From Fulvivirga sediminis (GTDB lineage: Bacteria > Bacteroidota > Bacteroidia > Cytophagales > Cyclobacteriaceae): a stretch of 64,000 nucleotides of DNA. Of the stretch, positions 37,345 to 47,438 are shown in pieces (positions within the stretch are counted from its first letter, which is position 1; each line of letters opens with the position of its first letter). The stretch covers positions 310,001-374,000 of the forward strand of contig NZ_JAESIY010000001.1 in assembly GCF_016757215.1 (NCBI RefSeq). Reading direction: 5' to 3'. The notes under the pieces are model-generated. The model did not search any database, was not told the origin of the DNA, and saw only the letters and a program-made list of their open reading frames with translations. A program made the translations under genes and the position numbers.

Positions 37345-38682
37345 ATGAGAAAATTAACAAAACATTTAATTATATGCCTACTTGTGGCTTTTGTGGTAGC
37401 ATGTAGCGATGATGATGATTTCAGCGGCCCTTATAGGGTAAACATTGATGGATCTCCTAGTGTAGCTCCGTATTCTAAAGCTACTTATTCTCTAGGTGAT
37501 GTTAATAATCCAGGTGAGTTTACTTGGACGTTAGCAGGTTCTGCAGATATAGTTGGAGCTACCAAAGGAAGTTCGATTGAAGTATCTTTCAAAGAAGTAG
37601 GAACTGTGGTTTTAACAGTAACTAATGGAGTGGAAACTGGAACTTTTGCGATAGCTGTAGCTGGTCCTGATGCTGGGGTCGAAGTAAAGTTTAGTAAGGA
37701 GCATAAGTATGGAGTATTGAAGGAGGGAGTTAGCGATACTATATTCTTCGAGTTTGCGTCTCCGATTATGAAAGATTCTGTTATGTTTTCTACTCTAAAT
37801 GAGGAAGATACAACAGACTTTAATGAAGGAGAACCTTTCTTAAATGCAACCTTGGGAGATGTACAATTATTGCCTAAATCAGAGAAAGTCTATTTTGGCA
37901 TCTTTACAGCAGGATCAGGAAACGGTACACCGGAAATACTTATTAGGAAAATAGTGAATACAGAAGAGTACGGTGGAGCCAGAGTTGATACTGTATATGT
38001 TAGAGGTTATGAGGTGGATAATATAGAGCCAATAGCTCATTTAAGTTTTTCACCTGGTTACGTCTCTGATATAGATTCAGTCTCTAGTAAATTAACTGCT
38101 GAGTTTACGGAAGAAATTAAGCCTGCTGGGATTAAAAAAGAGAAAGATAAAGATGGCAATGATGTCGAGTATCCTTACATATTAGTGGAGCTAACTTCTG
38201 GTGTTAATACACTCAGGGTGGATACATTATGGCAAGGAGCTACAGTGAAAACTTATGAGAAGCAATTATCTTTCTATAAAACTGGATTAGCTGATGGAGA
38301 GATAGAGGCTGAGCTTTTAAATATTGAGGATTTGGGTGGTAATAAGCTTGATCAGCAAATTACAGACATGCCTTTAATGCTAGATAACACCAAGCCAACA
38401 ATTAATGCTACTGCTGTTAGTGTAGCTGGTACTGTGGTTAGGGTGTCAGCTGCTATTGGTGACGTTAGTGGAGGTACTATCTATTATGCAATATTACCAT
38501 CTGACCAACCCGCAATATCTAAAATCGGGGATTTTGGAAGTGGAGTTGCTAATGGTAGCGGTATGATTTCTGTTGAGGAATCTGTTTCTATTGCTACTGG
38601 AGATTATGTGATTTATTACATAGCACAGGATTCCGCAGGGAATATAAGTGATGTAACATCTGAGGCATTTACAGTGAATTAA
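37345..38682 (+). CDS. multi-domain Ig/PKD-like surface lipoprotein of the SusCD operon
   Basis: 445 residues with lipobox VVAC near residue 20, then an acidic tether SDDDDFSG. The first module (ATYSLGDVNNPGEFTWTLAG) is PKD/Ig-like. Later modules are beta-sandwiches; the third region (AHLSFSPGYVSDIDSVSSKL) and the last (NTKPTINATAVSVAG) resemble Big-like repeats. It is the third gene of the SusC/SusD operon, a position often held by a surface glycan-binding lipoprotein (SusE/F-like role). Ligand unknown. A terminator follows. Confidence 0.7.
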   Translation: MRKLTKHLIICLLVAFVVACSDDDDFSGPYRVNIDGSPSVAPYSKATYSLGDVNNPGEFTWTLAGSADIVGATKGSSIEVSFKEVGTVVLTVTNGVETGTFAIAVAGPDAGVEVKFSKEHKYGVLKEGVSDTIFFEFASPIMKDSVMFSTLNEEDTTDFNEGEPFLNATLGDVQLLPKSEKVYFGIFTAGSGNGTPEILIRKIVNTEEYGGARVDTVYVRGYEVDNIEPIAHLSFSPGYVSDIDSVSSKLTAEFTEEIKPAGIKKEKDKDGNDVEYPYILVELTSGVNTLRVDTLWQGATVKTYEKQLSFYKTGLADGEIEAELLNIEDLGGNKLDQQITDMPLMLDNTKPTINATAVSVAGTVVRVSAAIGDVSGGTIYYAILPSDQPAISKIGDFGSGVANGSGMISVEESVSIATGDYVIYYIAQDSAGNISDVTSEAFTVN

Positions 38683-38703
38683 AATTCGAAATATAGGATA
38701 ATT

Positions 38704-38737
38704 AAAGGCTTCTCTTAAATAGAGAGGCCTTTTTTTT
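38704..38737 (+). terminator. terminator after the SusCD operon
   Basis: AAAGGCTTCTCT (38704-38715) pairs with AGAGAGGCCTTT (38721-38732) with one G-T pair, loop TAAAT, then Ts. Confidence 0.85.
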
Positions 38738-38797
38738 GTGTAATATTTTATGTAATTTATGCTGTTAATAATATAATTTGGACAATAATTGAAATTG

Positions 38798-41458
38798 ATG
38801 TATTCTATTAAAATCACCTTGTTGGGTTCTTTTGTATTCATTTTGTCGTCAAGTTATGCTCAGGATTTAAAGAGTGTTTTTATAGATAAGGATGCAAATG
38901 GAAAAGTGCTCAGTGAGTTGTTGTATAACTTGGAAGATGATTATAATATAGACTTTATTTTCAACGAAGAAATGATAATGCCTTATACTGTACAAGAGGT
39001 AAATGGCAGAATAAGAATAGTTGATTATCTAGAGTACTATTTAGTCTTATACAAGGTGCTTACTTACGGAGATCATGTTGCCGTTATTGTTCCGAAAAGT
39101 GAATCTCCCGGTTTTGTTAAAGAAGGAGTTAACTTGTATGTTGTTAGCAATGAGAGTTTTATTGGAAACCTTGTTGATGGAAGCAACAGTCAGTCTGTGA
39201 TTGGAGCTCAAGTATATTTGAATAAGGATTCTAATACAGGAACTTTAACTGGAGCTGATGGAAGTTTTGAAGTTGATAATTTATCAAGCACCTATAATAT
39301 AGTTAATGTAAAATATGTGGGGTATGAGGGCCTGTCTTTGGTTATTGCTCAAAGTAAAGTTTATGGGCAAAACGAAGAAATTAAGATAGAGATTTTTCCT
39401 GAATCTAAGGAGCTGGAGGGTGTGGTCATATCAGCTAGAAAGGAAGATGCCAACTTTCAAAGTAAAATCACAGGTATTGAATCTATGGGGATTGAAACTC
39501 TAAAGACATTACCAACTTTCTTGGGGGAAGTGGACCCGATTAGAGGCATTACTACATTACCTGGGGTGAGTACTACAGGAGAGTTGTCTTCTGGGTTTAA
39601 TGTAAGGGGGGGGGAGATTGGTCAGAATTTGATTATGCAAGATCAAGCCATTATGTATAATCCATCACATATGTTCGGTTTTTTCTCAGGTTTTAATCCA
39701 GATATGGTGAGTGATATCGCTCTTTATAAAGGTGGTGGTCCTGCTAATTTAGGAGGGAGACTTTCTTCTATTCTGGATGTGAAGTTGAAAAATGGGAGTT
39801 TGGATCATTATGCCATTAGTGGTGGGATAGGTTTAATTTCCAGTAGACTGAATGTGGAAGGCCCCATTGGCTCTAAAGTATCGTTTATGGTAGGAGGGAG
39901 ACTTTCTTACAGTAATTGGCTTCTACATGCTAACGATGATATACAATTGAAGCAAAGCTCGGCTAACTTTAATGATATCACTGCTAAGTTATTATATAAT
40001 ATTAGTAAGAAAGATATAGTAAGTCTAACGGCCTATCGAAGCTATGATGATTTTAAGTTGGCAAGCGATTCTACCTTTAGTTGGGAATCTCAAAATTTGG
40101 CTATTAATTGGGATCATAATTTTAATGATAGGCTTGCCTCAAATTTTTCCCTTAGCTATAGTAGTTATTTATCAGAAGTTAATAATCCAAGCCCTGTTGA
40201 CGGTTTTAGTTATTATAATGGGATAAATGATGTTAAGTTAGGGTACGCGGCCGATTGGGAACAGAACCAAGATGTTACGTATAAGGTAGGTTTAGAATTT
40301 TTATATAATGACATTGAGCCAGGCAAATTAGAAACTCATGGTGAGCAGGTTAGTATTGAACCCTCCAATATGCATAATCAATATAGTTTGGAGTCGGCTT
40401 TTTTTGCGCAAGGTGATTGGTCCATAAGTGAGGAGTTTTCTATAGTAGCAGGGATCAGATATTCTCACTTTTCACGGCTGGGGAAGGATGTTATTTATGA
40501 CTTTGATTATGATCGTATCGAGTCTCGTTATCCTACTATACAGGATTCCACCTTATATGATTCTGGAGAGAAGATTATAAGTTATCATGGGTGGGAACCT
40601 CGTATATCTTTGAGATATTTAATGAATAGCTCGAGTTCTTGGAAGTTAAGTTATTATAGATCTTATCAATATCTACACCTAGTTTCTAATACTACAGCAA
40701 CTACCCCACAAGACTACTGGATTAATAGCGGACCTAGCTTAAAACCCGAACGAGGAGACCAGTTTTCTGTTGGTTTCTTTAAGAACTTTGATACCAATAA
40801 TTATGAGTTATCAGCAGAGGTTTTTTATAAAACGACTAAAAATGCTATAGATTATATTGACGGAGCTGATCTTACACTAAACCCTTCTTTAGAAGAAGGT
40901 ATGGCCAGAGGAGAGGCAAAAGCTTATGGTCTGGAGATGATGATAAAGAAGAAGTCGGGTAAAATAAATGGATGGATATCCTATACTTATTCTCGTAGTA
41001 AAAGAAAGTTTAATGATGATAGTAGGGGTGAACAGTATGTGATTAATAATGGAGATTATTACCCCTCAGCCTATGATCAACCTCATAATGCTTCGCTAGT
41101 ATTAAATTATAGAACTGGCTTGAGAGGTGTATTGTCATTAAATTTTAACTACAGTACTGGCCGGCCGATTACTATTCCTATTTCTAAGTTTTCTTATGAT
41201 GGTTATTTGGCGGTTTTGAATTACTCTAATAGGAATGAATATCGAATACCTGATTATCATAGGTTGGACCTTTCATATACCTTGAAAGACCGAAAGTATA
41301 AGGGAAGAAAGGTTACTGGTGAATGGGTATTCTCACTTTATAATCTGTATGGTCGAAAAAATGCTTACTCTATCACTTTTGATCAGTATGGTAAGGCCAC
41401 TAAAACATCCATTTTGGGAAGTATTTTTCCTTCTATTTCATACAATTTCAAAATATAA
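38798..41458 (+). CDS. TonB-dependent receptor with N-terminal STN-like domain
   Basis: 886 residues from the ATG at 38798 (MYSIKITLLGSFVFILSSSYAQ); the TTG nine bases earlier is less likely. After the signal come an STN/secretin-like domain (about 30-100, VLSELLYNLEDDYNIDFIFN), a carboxypeptidase-regulatory domain (about 125-205), the plug (EVDPIRGITTLPGVSTTGEL to GRLSSILDVKLKNG) and the barrel, ending SIFPSISYNFKI. STN domains normally contact an anti-sigma factor to control transcription, yet no FecR/FecI-type pair is adjacent. It is paired with the DUF4249 gene downstream. Confidence 0.85.
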   Translation: MYSIKITLLGSFVFILSSSYAQDLKSVFIDKDANGKVLSELLYNLEDDYNIDFIFNEEMIMPYTVQEVNGRIRIVDYLEYYLVLYKVLTYGDHVAVIVPKSESPGFVKEGVNLYVVSNESFIGNLVDGSNSQSVIGAQVYLNKDSNTGTLTGADGSFEVDNLSSTYNIVNVKYVGYEGLSLVIAQSKVYGQNEEIKIEIFPESKELEGVVISARKEDANFQSKITGIESMGIETLKTLPTFLGEVDPIRGITTLPGVSTTGELSSGFNVRGGEIGQNLIMQDQAIMYNPSHMFGFFSGFNPDMVSDIALYKGGGPANLGGRLSSILDVKLKNGSLDHYAISGGIGLISSRLNVEGPIGSKVSFMVGGRLSYSNWLLHANDDIQLKQSSANFNDITAKLLYNISKKDIVSLTAYRSYDDFKLASDSTFSWESQNLAINWDHNFNDRLASNFSLSYSSYLSEVNNPSPVDGFSYYNGINDVKLGYAADWEQNQDVTYKVGLEFLYNDIEPGKLETHGEQVSIEPSNMHNQYSLESAFFAQGDWSISEEFSIVAGIRYSHFSRLGKDVIYDFDYDRIESRYPTIQDSTLYDSGEKIISYHGWEPRISLRYLMNSSSSWKLSYYRSYQYLHLVSNTTATTPQDYWINSGPSLKPERGDQFSVGFFKNFDTNNYELSAEVFYKTTKNAIDYIDGADLTLNPSLEEGMARGEAKAYGLEMMIKKKSGKINGWISYTYSRSKRKFNDDSRGEQYVINNGDYYPSAYDQPHNASLVLNYRTGLRGVLSLNFNYSTGRPITIPISKFSYDGYLAVLNYSNRNEYRIPDYHRLDLSYTLKDRKYKGRKVTGEWVFSLYNLYGRKNAYSITFDQYGKATKTSILGSIFPSISYNFKI

Positions 41459-41563
41459 ATAATTATAAGCCTTTTTAGAAGAAAGTAAGGTCAATTTTAT
41501 TTGGTAGCTGATAGTTCTAACAATGAATTAGACTACAAAATGCTGATAATTAATTTAGGAACA

Positions 41564-42670
41564 ATGAAGAGAATTCTGATATATATTATACTATTTTTCA
41601 ATATAATCAATGGGTGCAAAGAACCTTATGATTTTAACGTTGAAAATGAATCAACTAATCTAGTAATTGAGTCTATGATATCTAATAAGTCTTATTTAGA
41701 TACCAAGGCTTATCCTTCTGATGGTAGGTATTTTACAGTGAAATTGTCTTTAACAAATAGCGTTAAGAATACTCGCCCGGCTAAGGTGAATAATGCTGAA
41801 GTAAGACTTGAAATGTCAGATAGCTCATATCTGGAGTACACCCCCTCGGGACAGGAGGACGGCTTGTTTTACTTAGAGCATGATAATTTCAAAGCAAAAG
41901 CAGGAATTGGCTATAGGTTGAAGGTAATATATGATGAAGTAGAGTATACCTCTTCATGGCAGTATTTACCTAAATATGTGTCAGATGACCACATAGACAC
42001 TGTTTCTTTTGATGAGGTAGAAAAGGATATAATTCCTGCAGGTAGTTTGGATAATGAAATAGTGTCCGTTAATGGTATCATGGTTAAAGCCAGTATGGGG
42101 AATAATACAGTAAATAATGAGGTGTCTTATTATCGATGGAAATTTCAAGCTATGTGGGTATTTAAGGCAGCAATGGTGGGGCCTGAAGATCCTAATAAGG
42201 TTTGTTGGGTTACCGATAAAAATTATTTAAACGGATACGTTATGGGGAAAGGGGCAGGAGCTTCTCATGAAGAGAATTTGTTCTTTGTGCAAACGCATGA
42301 TAATGAAAAGATATATTATGATTATTCAGTATTGATCATCCAAGAACATTTGAATAAACCAACGTATGATTTTTGGCTGGAAATGCAACAGAGCATAGAT
42401 GATGGCCTTATTCCTTCTGCGCAACCTTATAATTTGCCTACTAATTTCTCGTCGAAATTACCTGTAAATGGATTCTTTTCAGTAGTAGGGGAAAGTGCTT
42501 ATAGATGGTATTTTAAAAAGAGTCAACTATCATATTATGTTGAAGATGACCTACGATATAATTGTATATACTATAAAGATTTAGGTCCTTATGCTGAAAC
42601 TTGTCTAAGTTGCTTAGCCTATTCAGGTAGTCCTACCACTAGAAAACCGTCTTGGTGGAAACCAAATTAG
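41564..42670 (+). CDS. DUF4249 family lipoprotein
   Basis: 368 residues from the ATG at 41564 (MKRILIYIILFFNIINGC), with lipobox INGC; the longer open frame from a TTG at 41501 adds residues with no signal role. The body is beta-rich, and the end has the family's conserved cysteine-rich signature, ETCLSCLAYSGSPTTRKPSWW. DUF4249 lipoproteins typically sit beside a TonB receptor of the preceding type and are probably its surface partner. Function of the pair is unknown. Confidence 0.75.
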   Translation: MKRILIYIILFFNIINGCKEPYDFNVENESTNLVIESMISNKSYLDTKAYPSDGRYFTVKLSLTNSVKNTRPAKVNNAEVRLEMSDSSYLEYTPSGQEDGLFYLEHDNFKAKAGIGYRLKVIYDEVEYTSSWQYLPKYVSDDHIDTVSFDEVEKDIIPAGSLDNEIVSVNGIMVKASMGNNTVNNEVSYYRWKFQAMWVFKAAMVGPEDPNKVCWVTDKNYLNGYVMGKGAGASHEENLFFVQTHDNEKIYYDYSVLIIQEHLNKPTYDFWLEMQQSIDDGLIPSAQPYNLPTNFSSKLPVNGFFSVVGESAYRWYFKKSQLSYYVEDDLRYNCIYYKDLGPYAETCLSCLAYSGSPTTRKPSWWKPN

Positions 42671-42681
42671 TTTATTAATGA

Positions 42682-43305
42682 TCAAAACAAACTAAATTCC
42701 TTCAATTGGTTGAAGAAGAGAATTAATACTTCTGGGTATACGCCAATAGTGAAGGCAATGCCGAAGAGCCCGCCCCAGAGGTGGGCATCATGATTGATAT
42801 TGTCGCCTCCTTTTTTACCCATGTATATAGAGTATGCGACATAAATTGCTGCCCATACTAGCCCTGGTAAACCAATAATTCCGTATAAATAGAGAGGTTC
42901 ATTGGGGGCAAATAATACGAAGCTAAAGAGTATAGATGAAACTCCGCCTGAGGCGCCTAAGGCATTGTAATAGGCGTGTTCTTTGTGTTTTAGGTAGGTA
43001 GGGATGTCTGCTACTATTATACCTAGTAAAAACATAGCAGCATAAATAATGAGGCCCATAGAGCCAAAAATAGTAGTAAAGATGTATTCTATATTTTTAC
43101 CAAACATCCATAGTACAAACATATTGAAGATGAGGTGCATGGTGTCATTATGAATAAACCCGCTAGTAATAAACCGATAATATTGCTTGTATTTATTGAC
43201 ACTATATGGATTGAAAATCCATTTGTTCATTATGTGAGTATTATTCCAAGCATAAAGCGAAAGAATAACATTTATAGCAATAAGAATGACAGTAACTGAG
43301 ATCAT
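42682..43305 (-). CDS. rhomboid family intramembrane serine protease
   Basis: 207 residues with about six membrane segments. Catalytic serine is S119 in LGASGGVSS, and catalytic histidine is H175 in HDAHLWGGLFG. The first loop has the conserved GFIHNDTMHLIFNMFVLWMFG pattern. Rhomboids cut transmembrane segments of other membrane proteins inside the lipid bilayer; the target is unknown. It converges with the DUF4249 gene. Confidence 0.93.
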   Translation of the reverse strand: MISVTVILIAINVILSLYAWNNTHIMNKWIFNPYSVNKYKQYYRFITSGFIHNDTMHLIFNMFVLWMFGKNIEYIFTTIFGSMGLIIYAAMFLLGIIVADIPTYLKHKEHAYYNALGASGGVSSILFSFVLFAPNEPLYLYGIIGLPGLVWAAIYVAYSIYMGKKGGDNINHDAHLWGGLFGIAFTIGVYPEVLILFFNQLKEFSLF

Positions 43306-43312
43306 AAAAGGT

Positions 43313-43345
43313 AAAGGCTGCCTTTTTCATAAGACAGCCTTTTTA
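43313..43345 (-). terminator. terminator between rhomboid and lpdA
   Basis: AAAGGCTG (43313-43320) pairs with CAGCCTTT (43335-43342) with a 14-base loop; Ts on both sides. It would end the 2-oxoglutarate dehydrogenase operon. Confidence 0.7.
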
Positions 43346-43362
43346 TTTTGTAACTATATAAT

Positions 43363-44766
43363 TTATACGTGAAGCGCTCTGTTATCAGTGGCAGCAAGGC
43401 ACGCTTCTTTTACAGCCTCCATATAGGTTGGGTGAGCATGAGACATTCTTGATACGTCTTCAGCTGCTGCTCTGTATTCCATAGCTGTAACACCTGCAGC
43501 AATCATATCTGCAGCTCTAGGGCCAGTAATGTGTATGCCTAGAATCTCATCCGTTTTTTTATCTGCTAATATCTTTACCTGACCGTCAGTATCCATACTT
43601 GCACGTGCTCTACCTAAGGCTTTGAATGGAAATGAGCCTACTTTATATTCGCTTCCTTTTTCTTTAAGTTCTTCTTCGGTATAGCCCACTCCTGCTACCT
43701 CTGGCCATGTATACACCACCCCAGGTATAAGACGATAATTTATATGAGGCTTTTGTCCAGCAAATTGCTCTGCTACCATCACTCCTTCTTCTTCTGCTTT
43801 ATGGGCAAGCATAACTCCTTTTACTACATCGCCAATAGCATAGATATTGTCAACACTAGTTTTTAAATGTTCATCAGTTTCTATTCTGCCTCTCTCATCA
43901 GTTTTGATTCCAACATTTTCAAGCCCCAACCCTTCAGTATATGGCTTTCTGCCTATTGCCACTAAGCAGTAATCTCCTTTTATTTCTACTTCATTGCCTT
44001 TTTTATCTTCTGCTTTTACAATTACTTCCTTTCCTGTATTTTCTACAGAAGTTACTTTATGGCTGGTTTTGAAGTCTATTCCTAAGTTCTTTTTGCTGGC
44101 TCTGGTTAGCTCCTTGCTCATAGTGCTATCCATAGTAGGTATAATTCTATCTAAATACTCTACTACAGTTACTTTAGCTCCAATTCGAGCGTATACTGAA
44201 CCTAGCTCCATTCCAATTACTCCTCCACCCATTACAATCATGTGTTTAGGAATTTCTTTTAGCTCTAGAGCCTCGGTGCTACTGATAATCCTGTCTTTAT
44301 CAATTTTTGCAAATGGAAGATCTGCTGGTTTTGATCCAGTAGCTATTATTATTTTTTCAGTAGTTATTTGTTTAGCCTCTCCTTCTGAAGGAGTGATTTT
44401 GATGGTATTTTTATCCACAAATGAGCCCACCCCATGGAGAACATCGATTTTGTTTTTCTTCATTAGAAACTCTACACCATCGCATGTTTGCTGTACCACA
44501 TCAGCTTTTCTGCTGATCATTTGCTTAAGGTTAGCCTTTGGTGTGTTTATTTCTATACCATGTTCTTTGAAATGGTTAGTAGCATTATGAAAATGCTCAG
44601 TAGAGTCTAATAATGCCTTTGAAGGTATACATCCTACATTAAGACAAGTACCTCCTAAAGTGTTATATTTTTCAATAATGGCAGTTTTAAAGCCGAGTTG
44701 AGCCGCTCTTATGGCCGCCACGTAGCCACCAGGGCCTGAGCCTATTACTGTTACTTGATAATCCAT
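43363..44766 (-). CDS. lpdA: dihydrolipoyl dehydrogenase (E3)
   Basis: 467 residues. FAD-binding motif at the start (IGSGPGGYVAAIRAAQLG), redox-active disulfide GGTCLNVGCIPSKALL near 40-50, NAD-binding GGGVIGMELGSVYARIG, FAD motif YAIGDV, and the C-terminal catalytic His-Glu in HAHPTYMEAVKEA. E3 reoxidises the lipoyl group of SucB and makes NADH. It is the last gene of the operon, three bases after the DUF6048-like gene. Confidence 0.95.
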   Translation of the reverse strand: MDYQVTVIGSGPGGYVAAIRAAQLGFKTAIIEKYNTLGGTCLNVGCIPSKALLDSTEHFHNATNHFKEHGIEINTPKANLKQMISRKADVVQQTCDGVEFLMKKNKIDVLHGVGSFVDKNTIKITPSEGEAKQITTEKIIIATGSKPADLPFAKIDKDRIISSTEALELKEIPKHMIVMGGGVIGMELGSVYARIGAKVTVVEYLDRIIPTMDSTMSKELTRASKKNLGIDFKTSHKVTSVENTGKEVIVKAEDKKGNEVEIKGDYCLVAIGRKPYTEGLGLENVGIKTDERGRIETDEHLKTSVDNIYAIGDVVKGVMLAHKAEEEGVMVAEQFAGQKPHINYRLIPGVVYTWPEVAGVGYTEEELKEKGSEYKVGSFPFKALGRARASMDTDGQVKILADKKTDEILGIHITGPRAADMIAAGVTAMEYRAAAEDVSRMSHAHPTYMEAVKEACLAATDNRALHV

Positions 44767-44769
44767 AAT

Positions 44770-45423
44770 TTAAAATTTATATCCGATTTTGACGGAGAGT
44801 CCGCCGGTCATAAAGCTATTTTCTTCGGGTCGTTCAAAAATGTTAGTTACGCCGCTTCCAGGTACTATATAAACTGGAAAATGCGGCTGATTGTAATCGT
44901 CTAATACAGTCGATATTTTACCAGTAAGATCTAATATGAAATGCTCCGAGACCATTTTTTTGTAGCTTAGCAAGTATGCCAAAGAGTATAACTTGTTGCT
45001 CTGTTCCAAATTTGAAGTATAATCTCCAAAGTAAGGTCCATCAAAGATTATACTGCCTGTTTCTGTAAAGTCAGCATAACTTACTTGCATTCCTATAAAA
45101 AGTCCCTGAGCAAAATATTGCTTAGATGCCACTATTTGGTATAACAGTCCAAACTGGTAGTAATTTCCTTTATTAATATAATCTAGCTCCTTGTACAAAC
45201 TGGATCTTTTGTATTGAGAGTGTCCATATGTGAAGTTGAAATTCACTCGGTCATGCTGCCAAGCTAATTCAGGTTCTAATACGTATCCTCTTTGAATAGC
45301 ATAGGCTTGTTTTAATAGTTCTAATTTTAGAAAAATGGCATCTCTTTCTTGAGATTCTTCCGTCTGTGCTGGTAAATTTCCGGCTATGACAAGAAAAAGT
45401 ATAAGTATAGATGCCTTTCTCAT
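44770..45423 (-). CDS. exported DUF6048-like beta-barrel-type protein
   Basis: 217 residues with signal peptide (SILILFLVIAGNLPAQ). The body has alternating beta strands (AYAIQRGYVLEPELAWQHDRV, YYQFGLLYQIVASKQYFAQG) and ends in a GGLSVKIGYKF strand, the look of a small outer-membrane barrel. It resembles DUF6048, found next to DUF6452 in Bacteroidota. Its start overlaps the previous stop by four bases (ATGA), so translation is coupled. It lies inside the 2-oxoglutarate dehydrogenase operon. Function is unknown. Confidence 0.7.
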   Translation of the reverse strand: MRKASILILFLVIAGNLPAQTEESQERDAIFLKLELLKQAYAIQRGYVLEPELAWQHDRVNFNFTYGHSQYKRSSLYKELDYINKGNYYQFGLLYQIVASKQYFAQGLFIGMQVSYADFTETGSIIFDGPYFGDYTSNLEQSNKLYSLAYLLSYKKMVSEHFILDLTGKISTVLDDYNQPHFPVYIVPGSGVTNIFERPEENSFMTGGLSVKIGYKF

Positions 45424-45854
45424 TCTATTTCTACGTGATATTCATAGGAACTTACGTATACAGAGTCAAATGTGGTTAAGTTACCGTTTTGCAGATCCTT
45501 TAACTCTAACACAAAGCCACAATCTTCTGAAAGATATTTAGTGTCAATGGTATAAAGTAACTCTAGTGTATCTTGAGCTGTTTTTGATCTAAAAACGTAG
45601 GTAGTAGCTTCTGTATTGAGGTTAATTGGAAGACGATATGTGCTATCCTTGAGTTCTATATATTGTCTGAATCCTGGCTTGATCCCATAGACTTCGGTGA
45701 AGCTGAGTGAATTTCTAAATTGAACCGTTACTTGCGGCTCTTCATTGAAATATGGATCACAAGCAGAGTCATCGTTAATACAGCCCATGATTTGCATTGA
45801 GACAATGCAAATCATGGCTATAACTGTAAACTTTATATGCTTAAAGGATAACAT
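45420..45854 (-). CDS. DUF6452-like lipoprotein
   Basis: 144 residues. The signal ends IVSMQIMGC, a lipobox, followed by INDDSACDPYFNEE. The rest is a beta-rich domain (QVTVQFRNSLSFTEVYGIKPG ... DSVYVSSYEYHVEIE), consistent with DUF6452. It is placed ten bases after sucB and overlaps the DUF6048-like gene by four bases. In Bacteroidota the two families are usually adjacent and probably act together at the outer membrane. Confidence 0.7.
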   Translation of the reverse strand: MLSFKHIKFTVIAMICIVSMQIMGCINDDSACDPYFNEEPQVTVQFRNSLSFTEVYGIKPGFRQYIELKDSTYRLPINLNTEATTYVFRSKTAQDTLELLYTIDTKYLSEDCGFVLELKDLQNGNLTTFDSVYVSSYEYHVEIE

Positions 45855-45864
45855 ATTCGCGGAA

Positions 45865-47421
45865 TTATATTCCCAGCATTAATCTTGCAGGATCTTCTAA
45901 AAGCTCTTTTACTCTTACTAAAAAGCTTACAGATTCTCTTCCGTCAATTATTCTGTGGTCATAAGATAAGGCTATATACATCATAGGTCTAATTTCTACC
46001 TGACCATTAATGGCTACTGGTCTCTCTACTATGTTGTGCATTCCCAATATGGCTGATTGCGGAGCATTAATGATTGGTGTAGACATCATAGAGCCAAATA
46101 CACCACCGTTAGTAATGGTGAAAGTACCACCACTCATCTCATCGATAGAAAGTTTGCCATCTCTAGCTTTTACAGCCAGTCTTATGATTTCACTTTCAAT
46201 ACCTTGGAAATCCATAGATTCAGCATTTCTTACTACAGGCACTACAAGTCCTTTAGGTGTAGAGACGGCAATAGATACGTCACAGTAATCATGGTAAATA
46301 ATTTCATTACCATCTATAGCCGCATTTACTGCAGGCCATTCTTTTAATGCCTGGCAGCAAGCCTTTGTGAAGAATGACATAAAGCCTAAGCCTACACCAT
46401 ACTTTTCTTTAAACTGATCTTTATATTTTTTCCTTAGATCCATTACAGGTTTCATGTCCACCTCGTTAAATGTGGTGAGCATGGCCGTTTCATTTTTAAC
46501 AGAAACCAACCTTTTTGCAATGGTTTTTCTCAAGTTGGTCATTTTCTCTTTTCTTTCTTCACGAGAAATACCACCAGAGTATGAAGGTCCACTTTCTTGA
46601 GATGCTTTTTGCTCTTTAGAGGCCTCTTTCTTAGCTGTTTTTTGTGCGGCCTCGGCATCTTCTTTAGTTATTCTGCCATCTACACCTGTACCTTTTACAT
46701 CTTTAGGATCTATCCCTTTTTCCGCTAATATTTTGGCAGCGGCAGGAGAGGTATGGCCCGTAGCATAAGTTTGGTTGCCGCTAGATGTTTGAGCATCAGG
46801 CTTAGCTTCAGCTTTCTTTTCAGAAGAGTCACTAGCAGATGCCGGAGCGCCTTCCATTACTTCTATTTTACAGATTAACGCACCTATTTCTAGCGTGTCT
46901 CCTTCTTGAGCTTCTATTTTTAGTATACCATTAGCTTCAGCAGGTAATTCAAAAGTAGCTTTATCTGATTCAATCTCAGCAATGGTTTCATCCATCTCCA
47001 CATAATCACCATCTTCTTTTAGCCATGTAGCCAAAGTCACTTCAGTGATTGATTCGCCAAGTTCAGTAACGTTCATCTCCTTTACTTCACCTGTTTTTTT
47101 CCCTTCAGAAGATTCTGTATTTGATGTATCAGCTGATTTTTCTGTAGAAGCTTCATTTGATGAGGAAGAAGCCCCGTCTTTTTTAGCATCAGTATCAATT
47201 TCTGCTATAACGGATCCCACCTCTACAGTTTCGCCTTCTTCTACTTTTATTTTTAATATACCTGCAGCTTCTGCTGGAAATTCCTGAGTAGCCTTGTCAG
47301 TTTCTATTTCAGCAATAATTTCGTCTTGCTCCACATAGTCTCCATCGCTTTTTAACCAGGAGCCAATGGTAACTTCAGTAATAGATTCTCCTACTTCAGG
47401 GATTTTTATCTCTAAACTCAT
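45865..47421 (-). CDS. sucB: dihydrolipoyl succinyltransferase (E2) with two lipoyl domains
   Basis: 518 residues. There are two lipoyl domains: lipoyl lysines K43 ([10 protein letters not shown]) and K153 ([10 protein letters not shown]), joined by a Ser/Glu-rich linker. The E3-binding domain follows (about 218-255, [17 protein letters not shown]), then the catalytic domain with the trimer motif HRIIDGRES (H489, D493). It transfers succinyl groups from the E1-bound intermediate to CoA. Gene order E1-E2 is immediately upstream and downstream. Two lipoyl domains are found in this family in Bacteroidota. Confidence 0.95.
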   Translation of the reverse strand: MSLEIKIPEVGESITEVTIGSWLKSDGDYVEQDEIIAEIETDKATQEFPAEAAGILKIKVEEGETVEVGSVIAEIDTDAKKDGASSSSNEASTEKSADTSNTESSEGKKTGEVKEMNVTELGESITEVTLATWLKEDGDYVEMDETIAEIESDKATFELPAEANGILKIEAQEGDTLEIGALICKIEVMEGAPASASDSSEKKAEAKPDAQTSSGNQTYATGHTSPAAAKILAEKGIDPKDVKGTGVDGRITKEDAEAAQKTAKKEASKEQKASQESGPSYSGGISREERKEKMTNLRKTIAKRLVSVKNETAMLTTFNEVDMKPVMDLRKKYKDQFKEKYGVGLGFMSFFTKACCQALKEWPAVNAAIDGNEIIYHDYCDVSIAVSTPKGLVVPVVRNAESMDFQGIESEIIRLAVKARDGKLSIDEMSGGTFTITNGGVFGSMMSTPIINAPQSAILGMHNIVERPVAINGQVEIRPMMYIALSYDHRIIDGRESVSFLVRVKELLEDPARLMLGI

Positions 47422-47438
47422 GGGGTTATTTTTTAATG

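Noticed and set aside
43994-44590. 198-codon ORF antisense to lpdA
   Set aside because: Hydrophobic shadow frame of a high-confidence enzyme gene, with no independent start context.
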